This document shows positions 34,609 through 45,522 of a stretch of DNA of 64,000 bases, in pieces. A program made the position numbers and the translations under genes. This DNA is from Pratylenchus scribneri (taxonomy: Eukaryota; Nematoda; Chromadorea; Rhabditida; Pratylenchidae). The notes below the pieces were generated by a model, which made no database searches, had not been told where the DNA came from, and saw nothing but the letters and a program-made list of their open reading frames with translations. The stretch spans positions 62,001-126,000 of the forward strand of contig JAQSEB010000031.1 in assembly GCA_030063045.1 (NCBI GenBank). Reading direction: 5' to 3'. The stretch's first letter is position 1. Every line of letters begins with the position of its first letter.

Positions 34609-36289
34609 AAAACTTCAGCAGCCAATTGGAATGCCTTAAGGGCACATTCATGCGGTCCTTTTCCCTCTTTCCCTTGTATTTGAGGAGAGCACTGAAGCCC
34701 AATGTGGCCCATCTTTGCGCACTCATAACTTCCTTCAATCCTAACCGTTATTCTTGATCTTGGTATGATTTAATAGAGCGGAAAATTCTCAATATTTTGA
34801 TATAAATAATATCCCATAAATTTATTTAATGAACATTTTATTAGGGTTTAAAGGAACTTGGAAAATTTATAATGAAAATGAATCACAATTTCATAAAAAC
34901 ATTTAAATAATGGAATAAAGTTATTTTCTGGAGGACAAATAAAGAAAATGAGATTGCTTGAATGGAATTGGAGTAATAATTTGGGTCGGGTGAATCAACA
35001 AATAAATTGGCCCAGCTGAAAGGCTTTTCGTTTTTTTCCCTATCAATATACAGGATGCTGAAAAATCGAAGGTCAGGAAGGCACTTTGGAAAAAGTAACA
35101 ATAAAATACATTAAATAGTAATGGATGCTGATCAAAAGTGTAATAAAATGGCACCAATTGGAAAGCTTTAATGGTACTTTAAAACGGAATGTTGAAGGAT
35201 CAGCATTGGTGGATTGTGGTTTATTTTAATGCTGACTACCCATATATGGAGATGAGATGGAGGGCCATTAATGTCCAGCAGCTTTACGACCACCAACAAA
35301 ACTAGACTGTTTCGTCCATATTTATCACATCCTTTTGCCCTGACTTTGTTAGCATTTCGAATAAATATTTGTTGAACGACCTTGATTTTTCTTCTTCGAT
35401 GGAGGGAAAGAGGCAATTACATTGGCCATTGCCCTCCTCTCTCTCGCAGAGGCTAATTTATGTTCGGTTGATCTCAAAACGCAGAAAATGCGCTTATTTT
35501 ACCCCTTTCTTTATTCCATATATTTGAGGAAAGTGAGGGAAAAATGTATTGGAGCCAATGAACAAATGTAATACAACCTTGTTGAGAATCATTATTGAAA
35601 ATTTGCTTGAATTTAATCATTTGCTTTAATAATATTTCTAATCTTGATGTGATTGGAGAAACAGAGGGGAAATAATCAAGTGATAGAGTAATAGACATTA
35701 CCTATTTGGCTTATATTAGCTTATAGGAAAAGCGAGAGGCTCTTCAGCCCCAATCATTGTTTCCTCGGAAAGAAACGGGAATTGTACGGATAATAATTTT
35801 CAAAAAATGGCCTCTGTGCCATACTAAAAAGTGGCCACTTTTTTTGTCATTTCCAGTTGCTTCCTTTTTCCTTCTTCCATTCCCTTTTTGGCTTTTCGTT
35901 TGATGGTCTGTTGGGATTCCCTTGAGGTTGAGGAGGCTTCTTCATTATATTGCCGTTGGTCATTCTCATCAATTTGTGAACAAGGGGGACTCTGTGCCCT
36001 CCATCCAGACAACAATTTTGGTGGCCTCAAATTGGCAAATACAATTAAATTATGTTTGTTCCCTCTCCAATTCCATAATGGTCCCTTGAGAGGAGAGGAC
36101 GGCGGCATTTTTTATATTGGAAGTGCCAATTTGATTGGCCGCAAATTTATTTATTTTTTGGGCCATGAAGATGCACTTGGCAAATTGGTGAGCAAAATAG
36201 AAAATTCCAATTTGTAGAGAAGATGGCAGCAGGGCCAACAAAAGTACTTTTTCCAAACAATTTTGGATGTAGGTAGGGGCAATTTGTTA

Positions 36290-36606
36290 AGAATTATTAC
36301 TGTGAGCATAAATGGGCCACATTCGCTGGAGCGATCTCCTAAATACAAGGAAGGGAAGCAAGGACCACAAGAATGTGCCCTTAAGGCATTCTCGCTGGCT
36401 GCTGATCGAAGGGCGCCCTCTGCATACAGTACTCCTCTCTCCCTTCCTTTTAATCAACGAATGATGGACAAATTTGACATGACCTAAGGTAACCCAACTA
36501 ATCATTCCTTGGAGGAAGATGAAATGAATGAATATGTGTTCTTTTTGATGCTTAATAATTTATCATTAAATGGACTGATTTTATTAATGTTGGTATGCTT
36601 TGATAG
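36290..36606. repeat. Inverted relative of the 33478-34776 element end
   Basis: Read on the minus strand, this segment starts CTATCAAAGCATACCAACAT. It then carries GATTAGTTGGGTTA, GTTGATTAAAAGGAA and GAATGCCTTAAGGGCACATT plus CTTGTGGTCC, in the same order as 33478-33740. It is a diverged, oppositely oriented copy without the satellite or nested element. Confidence 0.75.
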
Positions 36607-36750
36607 GGGGTGAAATCATCTTTTTAATGTATTATATTTTACAAATTATTAAAAATGGAAAGACATAAATTAATTGAAATAAACAAATGAAAGAAATATT
36701 ATGAAAATAAACTAATATTGATGAGATCAATTTATTAGTCCATTTCCAAT

Positions 36751-38065
36751 TTAAATGAAAATGGTTTGTTCCGAATTGGGCCAATCCTCCATTCTTCTTC
36801 TCCTTTCCATTTTTGTTGCCTCTTCTTTCAACATTTTTGTGGTCGTTGTTGTGCGGCTAACTCGCTCAACACTCACCAATTTGCCTTGGACACAACTTTC
36901 CTCTCGTTCGATTCGATCCTCGACAACACGTTCACAATGGCCTCCATCTAGATATGTGGGTTGAAATGTTAATTTAAAAGCATAGGACGAAAATAGTTTC
37001 GGTTCATTGTTCCTAAATCATTTCCTATTCCCTGAGTTGCCTCTATTCTGCCTTTATCCTAAAATTGTTTTATGCCCCTAATTATAATCCTTGTGGTTGT
37101 TTTATTAGAGGAGGTTTTTCGAGACGGAACAATTAATCGCAAAAATGATTGAATCAAATCCGACATAGTTTAAGTGTACCTTCCAATTTGATATTCCATT
37201 TCCATTGGCTTGGAATAGGCGGCGGTTTTCGTCCAATTTCACTTTGTGTTCCCCGTCGAATTGGCATAAGAATGGGCGGCCTTTTCATTGTTGGCCTCGG
37301 AATTCCCCCATTTCCATTTAAATGAATTTTTGGCTTCTTCAAAATGCCTTTTGGCTGTTTTTTCCCTGAATTCTCGGATGGCAATTGTTTGGGTGCATCA
37401 TTTGCCCATTTGGGGAAATGTACCAATTCCGGAGATTGGGCACTGATATAGGAGGGGGGTGATGATGGCGGTGGCCTCATAATTGTCATTGTTGTAGGGA
37501 ATATTGTATGAGAGGGCGATGGGGAGGAAGTCAATCCATGTCCAGGCAAATATGAAACTGTAATAAATATTCTAATTACAATATTCAGAGGATATTTCAT
37601 TGGCTTAATTTTAATCCACCAATTTCATATAATTACCCAATATTCGGCATCCTCGACCAATGGATTCAACCAAATCCGCAAACAATTCTCTGAAGGATTG
37701 TTTAAGCAATTTTGAATGGTCCCTCGGGGCATTTCTTCCTTCCTCATCATTCTGTTGATAGGGGGAATAAAATTGTTGTGATGATGGAATTGTCTAAAAC
37801 CATAATACACATTATTTTTCTTTCAATTCATTTGCATTTTTCCCACTTTTTCATTGTATCCAATTCCTTCTCCTCTGTAGCTAATCCATTGGATGGGGAT
37901 TTCTGCTTTATTTCCTCCCATTTGTTGTTGGCCATTCTTTTTTCGGCCATACCAATGGAAGAAATAAAGGGCACTGGCAAATGCCACGGAGAGTACCAAT
38001 CCAATGGCCAAGAGCACAAAGAAAATGGTGCCAAAAAGTTGAAAATCGTCAGGTGGAAGGGCCAT
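36751..38065 (-). CDS. Uncharacterised single-pass membrane protein with basic, Pro-rich cytoplasmic tail
   Basis: Four exons (37847-38065, 37637-37793, 37180-37557, 36751-36947) have lengths and phases that fit exactly (219+157+378+197 = 951 nt), giving 316 residues. A short N-terminus (MALPPDDFQ) precedes one strong membrane span (LFGTIFFVLLAIGLVLSVAF) with no cleavable signal peptide. The span is followed by FHWYGRKKN, so the tail is probably cytoplasmic. The tail has DHSKLLKQSFRELFADLVES, a Pro/Ser-rich block, a basic segment (GKKQPKGILKKPK; RPTMKRPPILMPIRR) and a charged helical end (TKMLKEEATKMERRRRMEDW). I do not recognise a family. The exact phase agreement over three introns makes the gene model good. 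Confidence 0.75.
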
Positions 38066-39166
38066 CGATGAATAGACAAAGAAAAAGGGAAGAAAAAAAT
38101 ACGAGAATGGACTGGGAAAGAGGGGCTAAATGCTCCTAAATAAGCGATATAATGGATATTAAATATGGGTTGGATGTTTTACATTTTAGTAAAATTATTT
38201 TGGTTATGTCCAAGTCCAAATGAACAATGAAACGAAAATGACGATTCAATATATTATTTCATGTTAATGTCCACCGATGAGCGGGGCATCCTCCGATAGA
38301 GAGAGAGCATTGTGGAATTTAATTTGCTTACACCCTCATAAATTGGCGTATCTATTATTATTTTTATGGGTGGCGAAACATTGGAGAAGAGCACCGGCAG
38401 GGAATTGTTGCTGTTGGGGAGGGGCAAATGGTGGAAACAGGCAGAAATGGTGGGAACATTGGCCCATTTCCGCCGGGGTAGTCAAATGCATTGGGCCGCA
38501 ATGGCCATCGGAAGGGGGGGGGGGCACTTTTGGTGGAACTTTTACCATTGTATTCAGGGGACACTTTTGGTTGGGACTTTTACCATTGTATTCTCTCAAG
38601 AACTAAAATAGGATCAGATGGAATGTTGAGGGAAATGACCGGCTTATTAGGATCCAAAAATCAAGAGGAATTTATATTTAAATTGGCCAACAATTGGCCG
38701 ATATTATTACAAAACACAAAAGTCGATGCAGGACAAAAATGACCAATGGCATTTTTTATTGCCTCCCACAGGACAAAGTCGCCATAGAAACTCCCCTTTT
38801 CTCCTAATCTCGATGCCCTCTTTTGTTTTAATTTATTCGGAGTGGTCATTGGCCATTGTGGGAGAATTTACAGGAAAATGGCAGCCGAAATAAATATTGG
38901 GAGGTGGGGAAAGGATTAAAAGGAAGAGGGATTTATGATGGGGACTGAAAGCCAAAGACCACTGAGAATTCATGGAATATTGTGAGATTGGTGGATATAA
39001 AGTAATTATTCTGATTGAATATGGCCCATTTTGAATTCGATGGAGAAAATTATTTTATTCATTTTAACAATGCAAAAAACAAAAATAGATGGCGATCATT
39101 GCCTAAATTGAATGGAGAGGAATTGTTTGGTCATTGTATCAATTTAGTTTTCATCCATTCTTTCAT
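38066..39166. other. Intergenic region between the membrane-protein gene and CCT6
   Basis: No gene is supported. It contains a G10 tract at 38513-38522. A short direct repeat, CTTTTACCATTGTATTC, occurs at about 38538 and 38577, each preceded by ACTTTTGGT-G-G-AC. The promoter of the minus-strand membrane-protein gene should lie at its left end. Confidence 0.4.
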
Positions 39167-39204
39167 TCATTGGCCTCCTTTCAAATCACGCATTCCGGCC
39201 CTCA

Positions 39205-41404
39205 TCACTTCGTCCACTCAAGCAAATTGCTGGCAATGCTGTGGCAAGCGGCCAATGATGCCTGCTTCACACGAACATTGTCCCAAATACCCTAAAAAAT
39301 TTGGAAATTTTCATTTTAAAAACTTGTTGGAATAAAATAAATAATTTCCACCTGAAGAGTTGATGCCTCGCCACTGACCAAATCCAGACCAACGGCCGTT
39401 TCGCCAGTGCCGTCCAATGCATTATAGGCCTCCACCAATTTGACGATCACATCCTGTGCATCATGGCCGCTGTTAATGGCCAATGTTTTTGGGATTATGA
39501 GAAGTGCATTGGCAAAGGCCAAAACGCCCAATTTCGCGCGGCCTTTGACACTATCGGAGAGCTAAAAATATTTCAGTAAAAAAATGAACGGTCCTTCCAA
39601 CCTTTTTCAATGTGCAATAGCCGGCAATTTCGAATGCGCCTGCACCGGGAACAACGGCGCCTTGAAAATATTTATTTATTTCAATTTACTATTTTTTCCT
39701 AACCATCTTTGAGCACATTGAACACGGCTCGAATTCCATCATAAATTGCATCTTTGATTTGGCCAATTGTATGTTTATTTGGTCCTTTCAGCAAAAGTGT
39801 GACCGATTTTGGTTTTTTACAGTCCTCGATGAATGTGTATTTGTCTTCGCCCTACAAAAATGAATAATTCATTTAAAAATATGCTAAAAATAATTTATTT
39901 AATTCCGCCTATATTCTAATTGACTGTTTTCGTTTTTATTTAAAATTTGACCAAAACATGCTCGTAGACAGAACCGGCCCAACCAAGCACATTTTGGTTC
40001 AAATCGTCCACCGAATTGACCGCCTCGCCTCCACATGCCAATTGAAGACGTTCCATGTTCCGACGTTTGGCACGTCTTAATGCCATAATTCCATTTTGGG
40101 CGAACAAATCCAGTGATGGTGGATCAATTCCCTAATAAAATTTTAAATTATTCTTTTATAATAATTTTGCTGAACCATAAATCGAAATATGGATGTAACA
40201 TGTAATATTTTTTGTTTCGTATTTTTCTTTTCCTTCAATCTATTTTTTGATTAATATTTATGGACTAACCTTTTGGTTGATGACCACAAAATTGAATTTT
40301 TTCCCATCATTTCCTGATTCCGAATCGCAAACTTGTTTCTTCAATTCGATAATTTTCATCACTCGTCGAGTAATATATTCCCTCTCGGCTTGCAGCAAAT
40401 TCTCGCGCTCGGCTGCGGTTTTATAGAAAAGGCCGGAATTGACTTCCCTGTAAATTTGAATTAATCATTTTTTATATTTCATTTTAAGAACGTTTTCTCG
40501 AATTCCAATGAAACATTGCAACTGAGAATGTAGGCATTTTCAAGATTTTTTGGCATATCCGGATGACGGCCTCCATGGTCAAGCACAAGCCCGCGAATCA
40601 ATTTGGTGTCCGACTCCATTTCATGTTCCATTTGCTGAACAAAAATGAATGAATATATAAAAGCATTAAAAAAAACCATAATTTCGATCATATGCAAATC
40701 GGGGTCTGTGTCCTGGTCATTTTGTCGAATGGCAAGGACGGCATCAACAATGCATTCCGTGATGTGATCCGCCAATTTTTGGTCCAATTTGGTTCGCAAT
40801 GCGGTGCGCGCCACTTCGATTAACAAATTCCGGTCGATGGACAATGTTCGCTTGAATTCATGGAGAAGCTTGATCAATTCATCATAGGCGATTTGGAATC
40901 CTTCAGTCATCAAATGGGGATGTACGCCCTTAATTTAGTTGAATAATTGTAACCAAAATATTAAATCCCTACATCACTAATATATAACTCGGCTTGCTTA
41001 AGCAGTTCACCGATCAAAAGTACAGTCGAAGTTGTGCCATCCCCGGTTGCGTCATTTTGTGCTGTACAAGCTTTTGCAATCAATGAAGCAGTGGGATGTT
41101 GGATTTGCTTAAAATGTTCATTTTAAATTGCTAGATTATTTATTATTATAAACCATTTCATGCAAAAGAACATTGCCGTCCTTGGTCACTTTCAAGTCTC
41201 CGGAACCTGACACAAGCCTTAATGAAAAAATGGCTGCATATATTTATCATTGGTTTAAAAGAAATACATTTTCAGTGTCCCTTTTGGGCCCAAGTTTGTT
41301 TTCATAACTTCTTGAAGGCCTCTAGCTCCACTGATGTTCATTTCAAGAGCAGCAGCATGACGGGCAAGTTCAGCTTTGGGATTAAGACAGGCAATTGAAG
41401 CCAT
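39205..41404 (-). CDS. cct-6: T-complex protein 1 subunit zeta (CCT6), frameshift near the C-terminus
   Basis: About ten exons encode the CCT zeta subunit, from [20 protein letters not shown] (start 41404) through [76 protein letters not shown] and [12 protein letters not shown] to [10 protein letters not shown] and [10 protein letters not shown]. These are the nucleotide-binding and group II chaperonin motifs. CCT folds actin and tubulin in the cytosol. In the last exon, after SIASNLL, the frame runs EWTK-stop (39205), whereas the conserved end [14 protein letters not shown] lies in the next frame and stops at 39167. About 15 conserved residues would therefore be lost, unless there is an assembly error. 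Confidence 0.93.
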
Positions 41405-41890
41405 TGAAAAATTAGTAGTAAAATAAATAAGCTTGAAAAGATCTTCTGAAATAAAATTTGCAATAGTATTGTCAAAAATTATAGGTTGGTAGAAATGTGC
41501 TAAACAACCAAGAACCAATTAATAACTGAGCGTTTGAGTAAAAATTTGGTATTTATTTTTCGATTTTAGTCCGATTACATGTCAATATTAATTTTCATTT
41601 AATAATAATAAAATCCTGATTCTTGTTTTCTTATTTGTAATTAAGTTTAGAGGTATTATTATAAAGCAAATGCAATCTTCACGACAAACAAAAAATTTAA
41701 TTTTATTCATTTTTATCACAATATTGAAAATACAACATGAACAAAAAGAATTATACAATACAATATACAATGGTGAAAAAATATACAATGGTGAATATGG
41801 CAGTATAGTCGATTAGGGGAAATAGGGAAGGACAATTGCATGGGGGCGGGGGTGATTGGGGACATCCACAGCGAGCAGGGACACGGCCAT

Positions 41891-44449
41891 TCATCTTCTG
41901 ATCCTGTTGACGATTGATTGGATGAGACGTTCGGCGGCGGCAGTGTCCGGCAGTTGAATGTGTCCTCGTTGGGCCTTGTTCATTGCAAATCTGAAAAAAT
42001 GCATGGGAAAATTAAAAGAATCATTAAAAGAAAATGCCAAAAAAACCCACCTCAACAGCACAGTGTAGATGTAGAGATATTGGTCCACGGTTTGAACGCT
42101 GCCAGCCCGTTGTTGACGCAGGTGATGCACAAGTTCATAGAGGTCAAGTGGTTGGTTCGCCCGCATCCGGTCTTGAGCCAAGCTGAAATAAAAAAATTAT
42201 TTTAAAAAGTTATTGCAAAAAAAAAACTCACTAGAGTGCCACAATTGTTCCCGTACGTCCAATTCCCGCAGAGCAGTGCACCAGAACACGTTCGTAAGGG
42301 TTCAGAAAGTTGAGAAGCCGCAATGGAGCAAGATGGTTGATTGGAACTCCGCGATCGGGCCATTCTCTCCAGTGGAAGTGTCGCACAATTTGCCGGTTTT
42401 GAGTGTCTTCGGAGCTCACTGCAAGTCTTGTTTTGAACAGGTTGCCTTCCACGTTTAGAATGTTCAGGAATTCGACTTTGGTCCCATTGCTGCATCGTAT
42501 TTGCATTTGCTAAAATTTGAATATTAAAATTGAATTAAAATTTGTAACCCAAAACTGACCTCATCCCTCGGCCAATATTGCGCGCATTTCCGACGGCCCA
42601 TTTCCTCACAATCGCAGAGCATAAGGCCATGTACATACTTTTTGTGACAGAGTCACATGTGAGCCTCACAAAGTGAGTGGTGGCCCAATCACACTTTGGT
42701 GAGGCGTTCGCGTATATACTTGGTGAGGCCACACCCCTTTCCGGCAGAGTGTGAGCGAGTCAAAATTGTGACTCTGTCACCAAAAAATGCGTACATACTT
42801 TTTTGGTGAGGGGAAGAAAAAATGTGTGAGCCGTTCTGCACTTGTCACCACTCATGTATCAAGACAACCATGGTACCAAATGGCCCCATTGTTTTTCCAA
42901 TATTGTTAAGCATATTTTAAAATATTTTTAGAAATTTTTTTCAGAATTTTTTATCCATCCGGTTTCGAGAAAAATGCAATTGAAAATAATTAAAATGAAC
43001 GCCTCACCACCCATGTTTTGATGGAAAACACCGGCCAATCCCAATGATGTGATAGTGAAAAATGATCAGAAAAAAATGGGGAATATTTTAAAAATAAAAG
43101 GAGAAATTTTCGTCAAACTGCTTCTTGTTCCTGCCAAGGTTTTGAACCAAAATTTAAACCGGTTTCCTGTGAACCTCTAACGCCATGTTCTATACATCAT
43201 TGGATAGGGCTCGTCGAGTAGAATAATAATATAAAAAAATTTTGTAAATCGGTCGTCAAATAAAAAAGTTATGGCCTCCAGAATGTCAGGAATATGCAAA
43301 TTTCCAGAGCCGCTAACTCGCCATGTAGTTGACCAAATTCGATGTTGCATAGCTTGTTGGAAAGAGGAGAAAAAGGGCTACAAAATATGTGAAAAGCAAT
43401 TTCCTATATTCATCTTGTCCATTTTTATAACTCATTTTATATCCAAATCCGCTTATCATATATCCATGTTTTCAAATTTCAAAATTGATTTCATTTTTGG
43501 ATTCTCCGTAGTCGATTTACTTTATATGGAATTAATTTGAACGAGATTTGGCCACGAATTTGATGAGAAAAACCGGTTTAAAAAATTGGAGAGGCATTCG
43601 CAACGACTCACCATGTGAGCCTCACAACTCACAAAAAAGGGGGAAACAGTATATACACCAACCACTCACCACTTGTGAGGCAAGAAATAGAGAAAGAAAA
43701 TAGCGTGGTGAGGTGATAGCTGTCACCAAGTATGTACAGGGCCTAACCACAGCATCAATTTGTTCCTGAACAACCATGGCCCAAAAATCGTCCACCGTCC
43801 TGTCCATTGGTCCTTGAGTGCAAATGAAGCGCCGATTACCTGAAAATGTGGGAATATTAGTTCACAAAATAATTTCACTAGAGCCCATTCGCTTACCGTT
43901 TGCTCCTTCGATCCAATTTGCGTGAATGTATCTTCCTGATTGGAGCTGCACTCGGTTCTTCTCCACGCAAATGACGTCCCGATATCGATTCAGCTCTGGA
44001 TTGCTGGAAAAAAGGGAAATATAAATCTGAGATTATTAAGTGAAAAAAACTGACTTGACAAATTCTGGCGACGGCGGCGGTCTCGGCTGGGCTTGTAGAC
44101 GTTGAAATTCGGCCTCCAGTTGTGCCAGGTTCTTCGCAGCGGTAGTTCTCGCCCATTGCTGTAGTTGCGCCAAGTATTCCGGAGTGTCGTTTTCTGGTTG
44201 CCCTCCTCCTGGTCCTGGTGGTCCTCCTCCTCCTCCTCCTCCTCCTGCTGCTGTTGGTTGCTGCCCTCTTCTTTGTTGTTCTACCGACGGTCGTTCTGAT
44301 GTTCTTAGTTGCGGAGCCGGGTAAGCTGGTCTTCTTGGAATTGATTCGGCTGTATGGAAGGCTCGAGGCTGGATTGGTTGCGGACGTCGTTGATCATTGC
44401 CCCCTTTCGATCGTGGTGCTGCTGTTGTTAGGCGTTGTTGGCGGCTCAT
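41891..44449 (-). pseudogene. Protein tyrosine phosphatase, left copy, disrupted by transposon insertion
   Basis: This is the minus-strand twin of the gene at 53211. It has the same Gly/Pro/Gln-rich N-terminus (MSRQQRLTTAAPRSKGG), the same PTP-domain start (NRYRDVICVEKN), a WPDRGVP loop and the catalytic VHCSAGIGRTGT. After EQIDAVV the frame runs into the element at 42625-43743 and ends after about 40 foreign residues, before the WPD loop and catalytic cysteine. Unless the element is spliced out, no active phosphatase can be made. Outside the insertion the exons and splice sites are intact. One codon differs from the right copy (MQIRC versus MQIRF). The insertion must postdate the duplication or have escaped conversion. 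Confidence 0.9.
42625..43743. mobile_element. PIF/Harbinger-like non-autonomous element (1,119 bp) with TAA target duplication
   Basis: The ends are GGCCATGTACATACTT and, read inward from the right, GGCCCTGTACATACTT (15 of 16). TAA flanks both sides (42622-42624, 43744-43746), and the right-arm copy shows the same site with a single TTA (53914-53916) and no element. A 3-bp TWA duplication with GGCC-type ends is characteristic of PIF/Harbinger. Subterminal regions are packed with TCACC/GGTGA and GTGAG motifs. There is no transposase; a short + frame at 43271-43540 looks accidental. Confidence 0.9.
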
Positions 44450-44813
44450 GAATTATCTGTAAATGTTGGGGAGATTAGATTGTGGTAAATAAGATAAATT
44501 GACTTACATGGATATGCACGGGAATTGCAGCGCAAGTAATTGTGTCGATCGCCGGTTTGTTGGTTTGGCTTTGGTTAACTGGCGGCTTTTATAGTCGAAA
44601 ATTGCCTGCAACATATTATCTCTATCTACCAAATTACGGTTATAGTACTATTGTAAATAAAACATACTGTACTACAAAAAATCAATAATCGAAGTTGGGG
44701 CTATCGAAAAGTATTTAAACCCACTGTGATGCCAAATGCTCATCAATCGTGCGCCACAATCCAAAGCAGAAGCAACAGAAGCATCTATCCAATCAACCGC
44801 AAATCGTCAAGTC
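44450..44813. promoter_or_regulatory. Divergent promoter region between the left PTP copy and the small secreted-protein gene
   Basis: The left PTP copy (-) and the secreted-protein gene (+) start only 365 bp apart. Up to 44687 this interval is the duplicated arm (PTP 5' UTR intron and promoter); beyond that it is unique. The right arm's copy of the same promoter faces a different neighbour, the minus-strand gene at 52275. Confidence 0.6.
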
Positions 44814-45107
44814 ATGGCATTCTGGATGACAATCATTCTGATGATGATGGCCGCAGCAGGAGGATATGTGAGTCACTTTCTTTAATTTTTTTAACACTAA
44901 TTTTAATTTCCCATTTCTTTTTAGTTCGCCCGCCCAGTGATTCGCAAGACCTTCAAGCTGAAATCGAAACACAACAAACATCACCACGAGCATGGGAGCA
45001 GCCACCACGGGAGCAGCCACCATCACAGCAGCAGCAGCAAGGACAAGGACAAATCAAATCGCGGACAACTGAAAACGGCCACGGGCGGGAGCGGGAAGAA
45101 CAAATAG
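44814..45107 (+). CDS. Small putative secreted protein, basic and His/Ser-rich
   Basis: Two exons (44814-44867, 44925-45107) join in phase 0 at GTGAGT...TTTTAG to encode 78 residues. The N-terminus MAFWMTIILMMMAAAGGYFA is a convincing signal peptide. The mature part is strongly basic (RKTFKLKSKHNK) and then His/Ser-rich (HHHEHGSSHHGSSHHHSSSS), ending KDKDKSNRGQLKTATGGSGK. No cysteines and no recognised domain. It could be a secreted histidine-rich (metal-binding or nucleic-acid-binding) peptide; nematodes secrete many small proteins of this kind, but nothing here shows where it is made. A second reading frame on the same transcript is also open (44726 onward, Gln/Pro-rich), so the frame choice rests on the signal peptide. 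Confidence 0.6.
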
Positions 45108-45522
45108 ATGTGTGCTGATGAACAAATGCCGATGATGAATCCACAAATAGAAGAAGAAATAGATGTGTAATGATGTCCATCTCAATATATTGTAATGTAT
45201 TATTGTTGTATTATTTCCCCATTCCATATTTTCCTTGTATTTCCCCATTCCATATTTTCCTTGTATTTCCCGAATCCCGATATTCCCATTCTATATTTTC
45301 ATTTGCTAATAAAAATAAAAGATTGTTGTATTATATTTTTGTATACACACCTAATTTTGAAAAACCTTGTTAGTTTTATACTTTTTTATAAAGTTCATAG
45401 TTATCCTCTCGTGCTCCATAAAATTCAATTGCAAATGGAATTAGACTGCTAAATTCTTCAATTTCATTTCACAAGATTCTATTTTACATTGATAATTTTG
45501 ATTGAGTTGTGATTAAAGTTAA

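Larger units (their letters stand above)
33478..34776. mobile_element. Terminal-inverted-repeat element carrying a satellite array and a nested palindromic element
   Basis: Left end CTATCAAAGCATACCAAGAT (33478) and right end, read inward, CTATTAAATCATACCAAGAT (34776) match at 20 of 22 positions. Both ends also share an inner block around AATGCC(T)TAAGGGCACATTC and TGTGGTCCT (33709-33738 and 34629-34658). Inside are a 34-bp satellite and a second element with its own inverted ends. No clear target duplication and no transposase were seen, so the class is unknown. Confidence 0.65.
41692..44687. repeat. Left arm of a large inverted duplication (contains a 1.1-kb insertion)
   Basis: The reverse complement of this segment matches 52973-54847 almost base for base once the insertion at 42625-43743 is removed (about 1.87 kb each). 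The match covers the whole phosphatase gene, its introns, 5' UTR and promoter. It breaks sharply at AAAATTTAATTTT on the outer side and at AATCAATA on the inner side. Differences are few: a T-run length, one intron GCAAT/GAAAT, and one TGC/TTC codon. Confidence 0.95.

Noticed and set aside
43271..43540. 89-residue open frame inside the Harbinger-like element
   Set aside because: No transposase or Myb-like motif; composition looks random and it is much too short.
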